A DNA stretch of 64,000 nt from Octadecabacter temperatus (GTDB lineage: Bacteria; Pseudomonadota; Alphaproteobacteria; Rhodobacterales; Rhodobacteraceae): positions 3,169,069-3,233,068 of the forward strand of contig NZ_CP012160.1 of NCBI RefSeq assembly GCF_001187845.1, given 5' to 3'. The stretch's first letter is position 1. Every line of letters starts with the position of its first letter. The notes beneath the pieces are model-generated. The model saw nothing but the letters and a program-made list of their open reading frames with translations. It was not told the origin of the DNA and did not search any database. Below, piece by piece: positions 53,480 through 61,844 of the stretch. The position numbers were made by a program, and so were the translations under genes.

Positions 53480-54751
53480 TTATCCGAACAGTGATAGGAT
53501 GGACTGTGGAGAAGAGTTAGCAATGGACAGGGATTGCACACCAAGTTGTTGCTGTACCTGAAGCGCCTGCAAACGAGCCGACGTTTCTTCCATGTCTGCA
53601 TCTACCATCGAGCCAATACCAGAAGTCAGGCTGTCAGACAGGCTGCTAATGAAGGCTGCTTGTGTTTCGAGTCGCCCTTCAACAGAACCGAATGAAGCTG
53701 CCGCATCGATTGCACCGTCAAGCATGTCCTCAATTTCAGAAAGGGCACCTGTTGCATTGTTAACAACATCAATGCTTTCCAGGCCAGCCAATGCGCCGGA
53801 CCCGCGTGAAACGCCGTACTCGATAGCGATGCCCGCTTCACTCGTGAGGTTCTCAACCGTCAAAGTACCAGCCGTTGTAAGATCGAAGGCGAAGTCGTCG
53901 GTCGATAGGCCTGCATTCTGAAGAGAGTCCTTGAGACCACTTGCGACAGACGCATCGGTATCACCCTCGCTAACGCGGTAGCTCCCCTGAATGTCGCCGA
54001 TTTTCATCTCAACAACGTCGCCGACAGCAAGACCATTCACAACAGTATCGTCAACACCAGCTGTTGAGGTTTTGAGTGCGCTGGATCCGCCGGCGGCACC
54101 GGACGTGTCTAAGAACGTAAACCCGGTGATGTCGACTTCATCGGCCCCACCGTTTGCGGCTAGCGTTGCAACACTTGCGCTACCTGTTCCGGTGCCAGCC
54201 GTGATATCCAAGCCGGCAGAAGTGGAAAGGTTTTGCGTGTCAACGCCAATGGTGCTTGCGGTAACCCCACCCGAGCTATCACGGTCAAGTGAGGACAGAA
54301 CATTGATCCCAGTGTTGCCGTTTGAGTTGGTCCCCGTGTTCGAACCGTCGACAAGGTTTTGTCCGTTGAATTGCGCAGCGCCAATGACGGATTTAATTTG
54401 GTCTGTCAGGGCGTTGATATCATCTTGAATAACAGAACGATCAACGTTTTCTTCTTGTGCGGCAACAATCTTACCTTTGATGTCCGTCAGAAGATCGGTC
54501 ACTGTTTCAGATGCATTCCGCGCGACAGCAACAGTAGACTCACCGAGGCTCAAACTATCGGAAATGGCTTTGAAGCCTTTAACGTCGCTTTCCATTGTTT
54601 TGGAGATAGACCAAACGGCCGCATTGTCTTTTGCAGACGCCACATCCTTACCGGTTGAGATCATCGACTGGGTATCGGAAAGGTCGTTGTTGATAGATTT
54701 GAGAGTTTGAAGCGCAACCATTGCGCTGTTGTTTGTCAGAATACTGGACAT
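53480..54751 (-). CDS. fliC: Flagellin
   Basis: A 423-aa flagellin. The N-terminal domain (MSSILTNNSAMVALQTLKSINNDLSDTQSMISTGKDVASAKDNAAVWSISKTMESD) and the C-terminal domain (DMEETSARLQALQVQQQLGVQSLSIANSSPQSILSLFG) are canonical, with a variable glycine/serine/threonine-rich centre (about 150-330) that is a plausible glycosylation surface. It is the only flagellin in the window. It has a hairpin leader, a CtrA-like box upstream and a strong terminator. The N-terminal pattern is that of Rhodobacterales flagellins. Confidence 0.96.
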   Translation of the reverse strand: MSSILTNNSAMVALQTLKSINNDLSDTQSMISTGKDVASAKDNAAVWSISKTMESDVKGFKAISDSLSLGESTVAVARNASETVTDLLTDIKGKIVAAQEENVDRSVIQDDINALTDQIKSVIGAAQFNGQNLVDGSNTGTNSNGNTGINVLSSLDRDSSGGVTASTIGVDTQNLSTSAGLDITAGTGTGSASVATLAANGGADEVDITGFTFLDTSGAAGGSSALKTSTAGVDDTVVNGLAVGDVVEMKIGDIQGSYRVSEGDTDASVASGLKDSLQNAGLSTDDFAFDLTTAGTLTVENLTSEAGIAIEYGVSRGSGALAGLESIDVVNNATGALSEIEDMLDGAIDAAASFGSVEGRLETQAAFISSLSDSLTSGIGSMVDADMEETSARLQALQVQQQLGVQSLSIANSSPQSILSLFG

Positions 54752-54772
54752 ATTTTGGGTCCTACAATTTAG

Positions 54773-54787
54773 GGCGCGTTTTGCGCC
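54773..54787 (-). promoter_or_regulatory. Hairpin in the flagellin leader
   Basis: GGCGC and GCGCC can pair across a five-base loop, 21-36 bases before the flagellin ATG. FlbT is known to act on the flagellin leader in Caulobacter, and flbT lies beside this gene, so this hairpin is a candidate target. Confidence 0.4.
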
Positions 54788-54909
54788 AAGTTTTCAAGAA
54801 CCAACCCCATGTTTGTGAAGTTGGAAGGGACGCCATTCTGACGGATACCTGATCCAGTAAGGACCAGTGCCACCCATGTGGGGTGCACGGCCAACATGCG
54901 CATAACCAA

Positions 54910-54924
54910 CTAACGAGGCCTTAA
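54910..54924 (-). promoter_or_regulatory. CtrA-like site upstream of flagellin
   Basis: On the leftward strand TTAA-GGCCTCG-TTAG matches the CtrA consensus with one mismatch, the same form as the site between fliF and fliL. It lies about 160 bp before the flagellin start. Confidence 0.5.
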
Positions 54925-54961
54925 CGCGTGAGGGCCATATTCACGGCCTTTGACGACAATT

Positions 54962-55294
54962 TTAATAACGTCGTTCCGTGCCATGTTCAGGTTGCGAAAT
55001 CTGCGTGGCTTTGCCTGAAGAGTCATAGCTTGAAAGTGTTGTGCGTGCTGCCCGTTGTTGGCGTAGCGTTGTAACGACAGCGGTCACTCCTTCATGCGCT
55101 GCCGCGAAGAGAGTGCTGTTGCGCGCCAAGGCAGTCGACAAAAGTTTCAGTTCGGCGGCGTTCGCGTCATCAAATTGTGTCGACAACGATTCCTTTTCTG
55201 CAACCAACGCGCCGACGGTGTCGAAGTCACCCTTCAACAGGGCAAGGTGCTCAATTTTTAATAAGCGTGCTAATTGATCTACGGCTTTCGTCAT
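54962..55294 (-). CDS. FlgN-like export chaperone candidate
   Basis: A 110-aa helical protein (ALARLLKIEHLALLKGDFDTVGALVAEKESL) with a pattern like FlgN, the chaperone of FlgK and FlgL: an N-terminal helix pair with the L..E...L..GD......L...K..L motif. The C-terminus is disordered. It overlaps the rod-binding protein gene by 4 bp. The identification is moderate since FlgN is a poorly conserved family. Confidence 0.7.
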   Translation of the reverse strand: MTKAVDQLARLLKIEHLALLKGDFDTVGALVAEKESLSTQFDDANAAELKLLSTALARNSTLFAAAHEGVTAVVTTLRQQRAARTTLSSYDSSGKATQISQPEHGTERRY

Positions 55295-55575
55295 TGGGAT
55301 CGCGCCATCATCGCGTCAAACATGGACTGTGCCAGCCCGATTCCCCCGGCTGCTGTCATCTGTTTTGCCTGCTCGTCTCGCATGAACGAGGCGAACTGAT
55401 CCTCACCCGCGCCACCGCCAAACGCCGATGGGGTCTCGCCAACACCCGCCGACTTCAACATTTCTGAAAGAAATGCGGCCTCTAATGACTGCGCAACCGT
55501 CATCAACTGGGCTTCCTGTGTCACTGGCGACGATGTTTGTGACGCAGAGGGCGCGTTTGTTTGCTGTAGTTCCAT
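55291..55575 (-). CDS. flgJ: Rod-binding protein (FlgJ N-terminal domain type)
   Basis: A 94-aa protein equal to the N-terminal rod-cap domain of FlgJ. The LMTVAQSLEAAFLSEMLKSAGVGETPSAFGGGAGEDQFASFMRDEQAKQMTAAGGIGLAQSMFDAM region is diagnostic. There is no muramidase domain, so another enzyme must open the cell wall for the rod. The start at 55575 is used; the long upstream extension in the same frame has no family match. It is coupled with the FlgN-like gene by a 4-bp overlap. Confidence 0.85.
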   Translation of the reverse strand: MELQQTNAPSASQTSSPVTQEAQLMTVAQSLEAAFLSEMLKSAGVGETPSAFGGGAGEDQFASFMRDEQAKQMTAAGGIGLAQSMFDAMMARSQ

Positions 55576-55685
55576 TCTGAAGCTCCGATGCTGACAATTT
55601 TTCGTATCATTATGAGCCAGCGGTAAAGATTGAGTAAGTTTCTGCGGACTAAAACGGTTTAAATCGCTCGCCTTCGGAGAAACCG

Positions 55686-57116
55686 ATGATTCAAATTGAT
55701 ACCAATTCACCTGAGTTAGGGCAGGTTGCGCCGCAGGGCTTGCGGGACAATCGTGCAGATTCAAACAGCGAAGGTTCGGCTGAGTTTGCTCAAATATGGT
55801 CGGAATATTCTGAGGAATCACACGATCTCGAAGTTGAGGATGCTGAGGCTTTACCTCTACCGCATCCCGTAGAATTTAGATTGTCTGAGTCGGAGAGAAT
55901 CCAAACAACCCAGCCCCCCGAAGATGGAGTACTTTCGTTACAAGCAAAGACGCAAAATGACCCAAGCACACCAAAGCATTCCGAAACGCTGCAAAAGCCA
56001 TCTGGAGGTTTAATATCGGAACTGGCTGGACCCGATGCCGTTGAAAGTCCTGAGGTCGGGGAGCAGTTTGTCGCGCCCCCCGTACGGAGCGAAACGGCGG
56101 GGGTGGCGACGCCAACGGCGAACCCGATCTATCCGTCCACACCGCCCCCGCACGCCGAAAAAACGGGAGTGAAATCAGTTGCACCCTTACAGTCGAACAT
56201 CGCGCCAGATTCATCAGCAACCGTTTCTGCGGACATGCCATTTGCCCGCGAAAATGGGACAAAATTTGAGCTGTTGAAACGAAACCTAGGAACCGATCAG
56301 GCATCGTTTCAGAAGATCGAGCATGACCAAAACAACAATGCGCGAACCCCAATTGAAAGTGCGATCAAACAAGCGGTTCAAGCCACCGAAACATCCGTAA
56401 AACCAAGAGGTCAGGTGACGACGTCAACACATACACCAACTGACCGCTTGCCAGCGCCAGACGCGAAGCAGGCTCCGCTTCAAACCGATGCAACTATACC
56501 AACTCCCGTCCCACCGCCTTCTCAGGAACGGTCCCTCGCGCCGCAATCCGTTGCAAAACCCAATCTGTCGATACCTTCAATGGAAACACCAAACGCACTC
56601 AATACAGAGCCATTGTTTCCTGTCTCGACTGGCATTCTGGAAACTGAGTTAACCTCGCCACAATCGCCACAATCGCCGCAAGTCAACGCGGCAAATGTTT
56701 CTACAGCCACAACCTCCACGTCGCAATCGATCGCTTCGCACGTCGCCTCGCAAGTCGCAGCGACTATTGTCCAGTCATCCAATTCTACAACTGAGATCCT
56801 CCTCAACCCCGAAGAGCTTGGACGCGTCCGCATTTCCCTCACGAACGGTGAGGCTGGCATGACCGTGAACATTCTCTCGGAACGTCCTGAAACGACGGAT
56901 TTGATGCGCCGCAACATCGAACATCTCGCGCGGGAGCTGCGGGAAATGGGATACGAAAACCCCAGCTTCACTTTCGGCGAGCAGCCATCGGGATCAAACG
57001 GCACGTGGAATGATGAACATCAAGAACCGGCCCCTGAAAACCCAAACGATACATCAAAACCGCCCGTTCCCAGCATGCGCGTTACGCTAACCGGCGGCCT
57101 CGACCTCAAATTGTAA
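55686..57116 (+). CDS. fliK: Flagellar hook-length control protein FliK
   Basis: A 476-aa protein. Residues 1-355 are low in complexity and rich in Pro, Ser, Thr and Gln (the flexible ruler), and the C-terminal region (about 360-440) has the Flg_hook domain: TTEILLNPEELGRVRISLTNGEAGMTVNILSERPETTDLMRRNIEHLARELREMGYE. FliK measures the hook and makes FlhB switch substrate. It is followed at 14 bp by flgD. The N-terminal half is not conserved, as usual for this family. Confidence 0.88.
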   Translation: MIQIDTNSPELGQVAPQGLRDNRADSNSEGSAEFAQIWSEYSEESHDLEVEDAEALPLPHPVEFRLSESERIQTTQPPEDGVLSLQAKTQNDPSTPKHSETLQKPSGGLISELAGPDAVESPEVGEQFVAPPVRSETAGVATPTANPIYPSTPPPHAEKTGVKSVAPLQSNIAPDSSATVSADMPFARENGTKFELLKRNLGTDQASFQKIEHDQNNNARTPIESAIKQAVQATETSVKPRGQVTTSTHTPTDRLPAPDAKQAPLQTDATIPTPVPPPSQERSLAPQSVAKPNLSIPSMETPNALNTEPLFPVSTGILETELTSPQSPQSPQVNAANVSTATTSTSQSIASHVASQVAATIVQSSNSTTEILLNPEELGRVRISLTNGEAGMTVNILSERPETTDLMRRNIEHLARELREMGYENPSFTFGEQPSGSNGTWNDEHQEPAPENPNDTSKPPVPSMRVTLTGGLDLKL

Positions 57117-57130
57117 CGAAAGATACACCA

Positions 57131-57787
57131 ATGGAAATCACCCAGACCACGACGACGGCGTCAACGATCACACCTCAAACGGAAACATCTGAGGCTGTTC
57201 TCAGTTCTGACTTTGAGACCTTTCTAAAGATGCTCACGGTTCAGATGGAAAATCAGGACCCTCTCAATCCGACAGATTCGTCCGAATACGCCCAGCAACT
57301 CGCCACGTTTTCCGGCGTCGAACAAGCTGTCCTGACCAACGATTTGCTCTCATCTTTAATGGTTCAAATGACGTCAACGGGCATGGCCCAAATGGCGGAT
57401 TGGGTTGGTAAAGAAGCCCGCGCTGCCGTTCCAGGTCAGTTTGATGGAAGCCCAATTACAATCGCACCGAACCCAGCAGCTATCGCGGACACAGTGGAAC
57501 TTGTGGTGTTTGACGCCGACGGAAATGAAGTTCAGCGCAGCGAAATTCCAAAGTCGACCGATCCAATTGAATGGGCCGGAACCGATACAGACGGAACGCC
57601 GTTCCCGTCCGGCGTTTACCAGTTCCAAGTCGTCAGCTCATCAAACGGCGAAGTCGTCTTGTCAGAAACAGCGGATATCTACGCCCGCGTCCAAGAAGTT
57701 CAGAGCGAGAACGGCAGTTCGGTGCTCGTGCTCGAAGGCGGGATTTCAGTACTGGCTTCAGACGTCAGCGCGCTGCGCGAAAGCTAG
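57131..57787 (+). CDS. flgD: Flagellar hook cap protein FlgD
   Basis: A 218-aa hook-capping protein. The block SSDFETFLKMLTVQMENQDPLNPTDSSEYAQQLATFSGVEQAVLTNDLL is the FlgD signature and the middle part holds a FLN-type domain with WAGTDTDGTPFPSGVYQFQV. It is exported and forms the scaffold for hook assembly. It is the last gene of the flagellar island and its stop is one base away from the convergent ubiB stop. Confidence 0.93.
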   Translation: MEITQTTTTASTITPQTETSEAVLSSDFETFLKMLTVQMENQDPLNPTDSSEYAQQLATFSGVEQAVLTNDLLSSLMVQMTSTGMAQMADWVGKEARAAVPGQFDGSPITIAPNPAAIADTVELVVFDADGNEVQRSEIPKSTDPIEWAGTDTDGTPFPSGVYQFQVVSSSNGEVVLSETADIYARVQEVQSENGSSVLVLEGGISVLASDVSALRES

Positions 57788-57788
57788 A

Positions 57789-59321
57789 TTAGCTAAACGC
57801 CGAAATCGCAAATACAGCCGCCGTCGCAATCCCTGCGCCCAACAGTGCCCACGCGATCGCGGCCCAATTACTGCGCCGTGGTGGGGTGGGTGGTTCTTCG
57901 CCCATCCGTATCAACGCGGCCTCGGCGAGGGCGGGCAACCGTGGGCCAAATCGCGCCAGAACCCGCGCGGTTTTCACCAAGTCTTTGGTCATTGCGCGCG
58001 GGCCGATGCTGTCCTTGATATAGCTCTCAACGACAGGCTTTGCGGCATCCCAAATGTTCATCCGGTGATCGAACGTGCGCGCGACACCTTCGACAACAAC
58101 CATCGTCCGTTGCAGCAAGATCAGCTCGGTGCGGGTTTCCATTCCGAAACGCTCGGTCACTTCAAACAAATACGACAGCAGTTTCGCCATCGAAATTTGT
58201 TCGGCATTCATCCCGAAAATAGGTTCCCCAACAGCCCGTAACGCTCGTGCAAATTCGTTTACGTCACGATCGGCAGGCACATAGCCGGCCTCAAAATGCA
58301 CTTCGGCAACGCGGTTATAATCGCGCCGGATAAAGCCAAACAAAATCTCGGCGTAAACACGGCGCGTGTACTCATCCAAATGCCCCATGATCCCAAAATC
58401 ATAGGCGATGATATCCCCATTCGGCGCGATCTTTAGGTTGCCGTGGTGCATGTCCGCGTGGAAAAATCCGTCCCGCAATGCATGGTTCAAGAACAGCTGC
58501 AAAACACGTTGCGACAGTTCAGTCAGATCATGCCCAGCGGCCGCAATCGCGTCAACGTCAGCGGCATTAATGCCCTCTGCCCAATCCAACGTCATGACGC
58601 GACGTGCCGACAAATTCCAACGGACACGCGGCAGCGCAAAGCCCTCGTCGTTCTCGGTGTTGTCTGCAAATTCGGACGCGGATGCGCTTTCCATCCGCAG
58701 GTCCAATTCACTGACAACAACACCTTCGAAATGTTCGATCACGTCCAATGGCTTCAATCGACGGGCCGAAGGCGACAAAGTATTAAACACCGAAGCCGCC
58801 AAATAGAACGCGTCCAGATCTTTCTGGAACGCCTTTTCAATGCCCGGTCGTAAAACTTTTACGGCAACATATTCACCGTCTGATACCAACCGCGCTTTGT
58901 GCACTTGTGCGATGGATGCCGCAGCAACTGGTTCGGAAAACTCGCTAAAGACTGAATCTACGGTTACGCCAAGTTCCTTTTCAACTTCCGCTTTGGCAAC
59001 CTCAACAGGGAACGGTGGCAACTTGTCCTGCAGAACACGTAACTGCACAGCCAATTCCGACCCAACAACATCGGGTCGCGTGGATAAAACCTGCCCGAAT
59101 TTAATGTAGGCAGGACCCAGCGCCTGCAATGCTCGCGTGACGGGCGGTTGCTCAACGTCGCCCTTCAGACCCAGCCATTGAAATGGCCATGCCAAGCCCC
59201 GAACAGCAACGCGCATCATTCGTGGCGCTTCCGCAGCATCCAGAATGATCTTCATCGCGCCAGTACGCTCCAGCGTCGCGCCAGTTCGGATTAGCCGCCA
59301 GATGTTATGTGGGCCACGCAT
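57789..59321 (-). CDS. ubiB: Ubiquinone biosynthesis regulatory kinase-like protein UbiB
   Basis: A 510-aa atypical kinase of the ABC1/ADCK family. Seen are ALGPAYIKFGQVLSTRPD (the KxGQ motif), the Ala-rich loop AAASIAQVHKARL, VAVKVLRPGI (catalytic lysine), the DMHHGNLKI catalytic loop and DFG in AYDFGIMGHL. One or two C-terminal membrane helices anchor it (about 485-508). It supports coenzyme Q synthesis, perhaps by handling lipid intermediates. The start at 59321 (MRGPHNIWRLIRTG) lies one base after the ubiE stop, so both are one operon. Confidence 0.95.
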   Translation of the reverse strand: MRGPHNIWRLIRTGATLERTGAMKIILDAAEAPRMMRVAVRGLAWPFQWLGLKGDVEQPPVTRALQALGPAYIKFGQVLSTRPDVVGSELAVQLRVLQDKLPPFPVEVAKAEVEKELGVTVDSVFSEFSEPVAAASIAQVHKARLVSDGEYVAVKVLRPGIEKAFQKDLDAFYLAASVFNTLSPSARRLKPLDVIEHFEGVVVSELDLRMESASASEFADNTENDEGFALPRVRWNLSARRVMTLDWAEGINAADVDAIAAAGHDLTELSQRVLQLFLNHALRDGFFHADMHHGNLKIAPNGDIIAYDFGIMGHLDEYTRRVYAEILFGFIRRDYNRVAEVHFEAGYVPADRDVNEFARALRAVGEPIFGMNAEQISMAKLLSYLFEVTERFGMETRTELILLQRTMVVVEGVARTFDHRMNIWDAAKPVVESYIKDSIGPRAMTKDLVKTARVLARFGPRLPALAEAALIRMGEEPPTPPRRSNWAAIAWALLGAGIATAAVFAISAFS

Positions 59322-59322
59322 T

Positions 59323-60069
59323 TTACAACTTCCATCCGGAATGCAGACACGCGATCCCAAGGCTTAGATTGCGGTACTTTGAATTGTCGAACCCAGCATC
59401 CTTCACCATCTCAAGGAACGTATCCTGATCTGGGAACTTGCGGATCGACTCGACCAAATACTGATAACTATCGCGGTCGCCTGTAATGACTTTGCCCATC
59501 ACCGGAATCGCGTTGAACGAATAGACGTCATACATCTTCTGAAGCATGTCATTTGGAATTCGGTTGAACTCCAGAACCATCAAACGGCCACCTGGCTTCA
59601 GCACACGATACGCTTCGTTCAGCGCCTCTTGCGGTCGCGTGACGTTTCGGATGCCAAAGCTGATCGTGTAGACATCAAACGTGTTATCCTCGAACGGCAG
59701 CGCCATCGCGTCCCCAACAACCCAATCAAGCGAACTGTCCAGCTGCGCAGCCTCAGCGCGTTTGCGCCCTTCAATCAACATCGGCTCGGTCAGGTCCAAA
59801 ACAGTGGCATGGCCAACCTTGGCGCGCTTTAGAAAACGAAACGAAACGTCGCCAGTACCACCCGCAACATCGAGCAGCTTTTGTCCCTCGCGCGGCGCCA
59901 ACCAATCCATCATTGCATCCTTCCAGATACGGTGGATACCAAGGCTCATGGCGTCGTTCATCACGTCATATTTGCTGGCAACACTGGAAAACACACCCTG
60001 AACAAGGCCCGCTTTGTCGCCTTCAGCTACTGTTTCAAATCCGAAATGAGTCGTCTGTTCGTTAGTCAT
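59323..60069 (-). CDS. ubiE: Ubiquinone/menaquinone C-methyltransferase UbiE
   Basis: A 248-aa SAM-dependent methyltransferase that adds the ring C-methyl group in ubiquinone synthesis. Motifs are [21 protein letters not shown], the SAM loop [15 protein letters not shown], and [31 protein letters not shown]. The start at 60069 ([11 protein letters not shown]) matches the family. It is the first gene of ubiE-ubiB and is divergent from mutM, 84 bp away. Confidence 0.96.
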   Translation of the reverse strand: MTNEQTTHFGFETVAEGDKAGLVQGVFSSVASKYDVMNDAMSLGIHRIWKDAMMDWLAPREGQKLLDVAGGTGDVSFRFLKRAKVGHATVLDLTEPMLIEGRKRAEAAQLDSSLDWVVGDAMALPFEDNTFDVYTISFGIRNVTRPQEALNEAYRVLKPGGRLMVLEFNRIPNDMLQKMYDVYSFNAIPVMGKVITGDRDSYQYLVESIRKFPDQDTFLEMVKDAGFDNSKYRNLSLGIACLHSGWKL

Positions 60070-60153
60070 ATCAAGGCACCTTGCACAGCTTACCATGCAG
60101 ATATAGCGTCCAACCTTCAGATACAAATGGCCAAATCATCGCGGTGTGTGCAG

Positions 60154-61005
60154 ATGCCTGAATTACCAGAAGTCGAAACCGTCCGACGCGGCCTAGCGCC
60201 GTCAATGGAAGGGCAGGTCATTACCCGTGCCGACGTGAACCGCCCCGATCTACGTTGGCCCTTTCCTGAAAATATGGCCGCAAGGTTAACCGGCGCCAAG
60301 GTCACCGCGTTGCGGCGGCGGTCTAAATACATCCTTGTGGACCTCGACACGGGCGAAACCCTTATTATCCATCTTGGCATGTCCGGCCGTATGACAGTGT
60401 CTGGTGATCCGCTCGGTCAATTCCACCATGACCATCCTGCACCCGCTAAGCACGATCATGTCGTCTTTCACATGGGCAACGGTGCGCGTGTAACCTTTAA
60501 CGATGCACGGCGTTTTGGCGCGATGGACCTTGGGGACACCGCCCAATTGGGTGATCATTGGCTGATCAAACCAATCGGTCCCGAACCTTTGGGTAACGAT
60601 TTCAACGAAACCTACCTCGCCAACACCCTTTCAACGCGCAATACGCCCATCAAAACCGCACTACTGGATCAGCATGTCGTGGCAGGCCTTGGCAATATCT
60701 ATGTCTGCGAAGTTCTATATCGCGCACGCATCAATCCGACTCGCAAAGCAAAAGACCTGTCTAAAAAGCGCGTTGCGTCCCTCGTGCCGATCATCCGTGA
60801 CGTTCTGTCCGAAGCAATTGCAGCAGGGGGATCATCCCTTAAGGACTATCGCCAAGCAGACGGCGAATTGGGCTATTTTCAACATGGTTTTCAGGCCTAT
60901 GACCGTGAAAACGACCCGTGCCAAACACCCGAATGTGGTGGCACTATCGTTCGCATAACCCAATCGGGACGTTCGACTTTCTACTGTCCAAAGTGTCAAA
61001 GATAG
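60154..61005 (+). CDS. mutM: Formamidopyrimidine-DNA glycosylase MutM (Fpg)
   Basis: A 283-aa DNA glycosylase that removes 8-oxoguanine and opened purines. The catalytic proline and following residues ([13 protein letters not shown], Pro2 and Glu3) are intact; the helix-two-turn-helix has [16 protein letters not shown], and the C-terminal zinc finger shows CQTPECG and CPKCQR. The start at 60154 puts Pro at position 2, which is essential, so upstream starts are excluded. Confidence 0.96.
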   Translation: MPELPEVETVRRGLAPSMEGQVITRADVNRPDLRWPFPENMAARLTGAKVTALRRRSKYILVDLDTGETLIIHLGMSGRMTVSGDPLGQFHHDHPAPAKHDHVVFHMGNGARVTFNDARRFGAMDLGDTAQLGDHWLIKPIGPEPLGNDFNETYLANTLSTRNTPIKTALLDQHVVAGLGNIYVCEVLYRARINPTRKAKDLSKKRVASLVPIIRDVLSEAIAAGGSSLKDYRQADGELGYFQHGFQAYDRENDPCQTPECGGTIVRITQSGRSTFYCPKCQR

Positions 61006-61066
61006 CTTGATTGCGCGCGTGGCTTTGATAAGCCTGAGCGTTCATGAACAAGCGGAGCTCATCCAA

Positions 61067-61843
61067 ATGGCCTATGAAACCATCATTGTCGAAATCGCGG
61101 ACGACGTCGCGCTTATCACTCTTAATCGCCCAGATGCCCTCAATGCGTTGAATTCCCAACTTTTGGGTGAGCTCGCGAGCGCAGTTGAAGAGGCCGATGC
61201 GTCCGACAAAGTGCGCTGCATTGTTCTAACGGGTTCGGAAAAAGCCTTCGCAGCGGGTGCCGACATTAAGGAAATGGCCGACAAGTCCTTTGTCGATATG
61301 TACCGCGATAACTTTTTTGGCGTGGAAGCGGACCGCTTTCTACGTGTTCGCAAACCTATCATCGCCGCCGTTTCTGGCTACGCGCTGGGCGGCGGATGTG
61401 AGCTGGCAATGATGTGTGATTTCATTATCGCGGCAGACACCGCAAAGTTCGGCCAGCCAGAAATCAACCTCGGCGTTATCGCTGGAATCGGCGGCACACA
61501 GCGCCTCACGCGCTATGTGGGCAAATCCAAATCAATGGACATGCACCTAACAGGCCGCTTCATGAACGCTGAAGAGGCTGAAGAATCCGGCCTCGTGAGC
61601 CGCGTGGTCGCCCCGAAAAAGCTCAAAGATGAAGCAATGGCTGCGGCCCAAAAGATTGCTGAAAAATCCTTGCTCGCGACGATGGCTGTTAAAGACACGG
61701 TCAACCGCGCCTATGAAACGACTTTGGCTGAGGGCATCAACTACGAACGCCGCATGTTCCAAGCCTTGTTCGCCACTGAAGATCAGGCCGAAGGCATGGC
61801 ATCTTACGTTGAAAAGCGAGAGCCGCAATTCCGCGACAAGTAA
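61067..61843 (+). CDS. Enoyl-CoA hydratase
   Basis: A 258-aa crotonase. The oxyanion-hole segments are [12 protein letters not shown] and [15 protein letters not shown], with the catalytic Glu in [17 protein letters not shown] (two glutamates in the EINLG and upstream GCE positions fit hydratases). It hydrates trans-enoyl-CoA in fatty-acid or amino-acid breakdown. The start at 61067 was chosen since the family begins there; the frame is open back to 61007. It ends one base from the convergent SHMT-like gene. Confidence 0.92.
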   Translation: MAYETIIVEIADDVALITLNRPDALNALNSQLLGELASAVEEADASDKVRCIVLTGSEKAFAAGADIKEMADKSFVDMYRDNFFGVEADRFLRVRKPIIAAVSGYALGGGCELAMMCDFIIAADTAKFGQPEINLGVIAGIGGTQRLTRYVGKSKSMDMHLTGRFMNAEEAEESGLVSRVVAPKKLKDEAMAAAQKIAEKSLLATMAVKDTVNRAYETTLAEGINYERRMFQALFATEDQAEGMASYVEKREPQFRDK

Positions 61844-61844
61844 C

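Noticed and set aside
55650..55670. CtrA site before fliK
   Set aside because: CTAA-N6-TTAA is close to the consensus, but the spacer is one base short and a half site differs.
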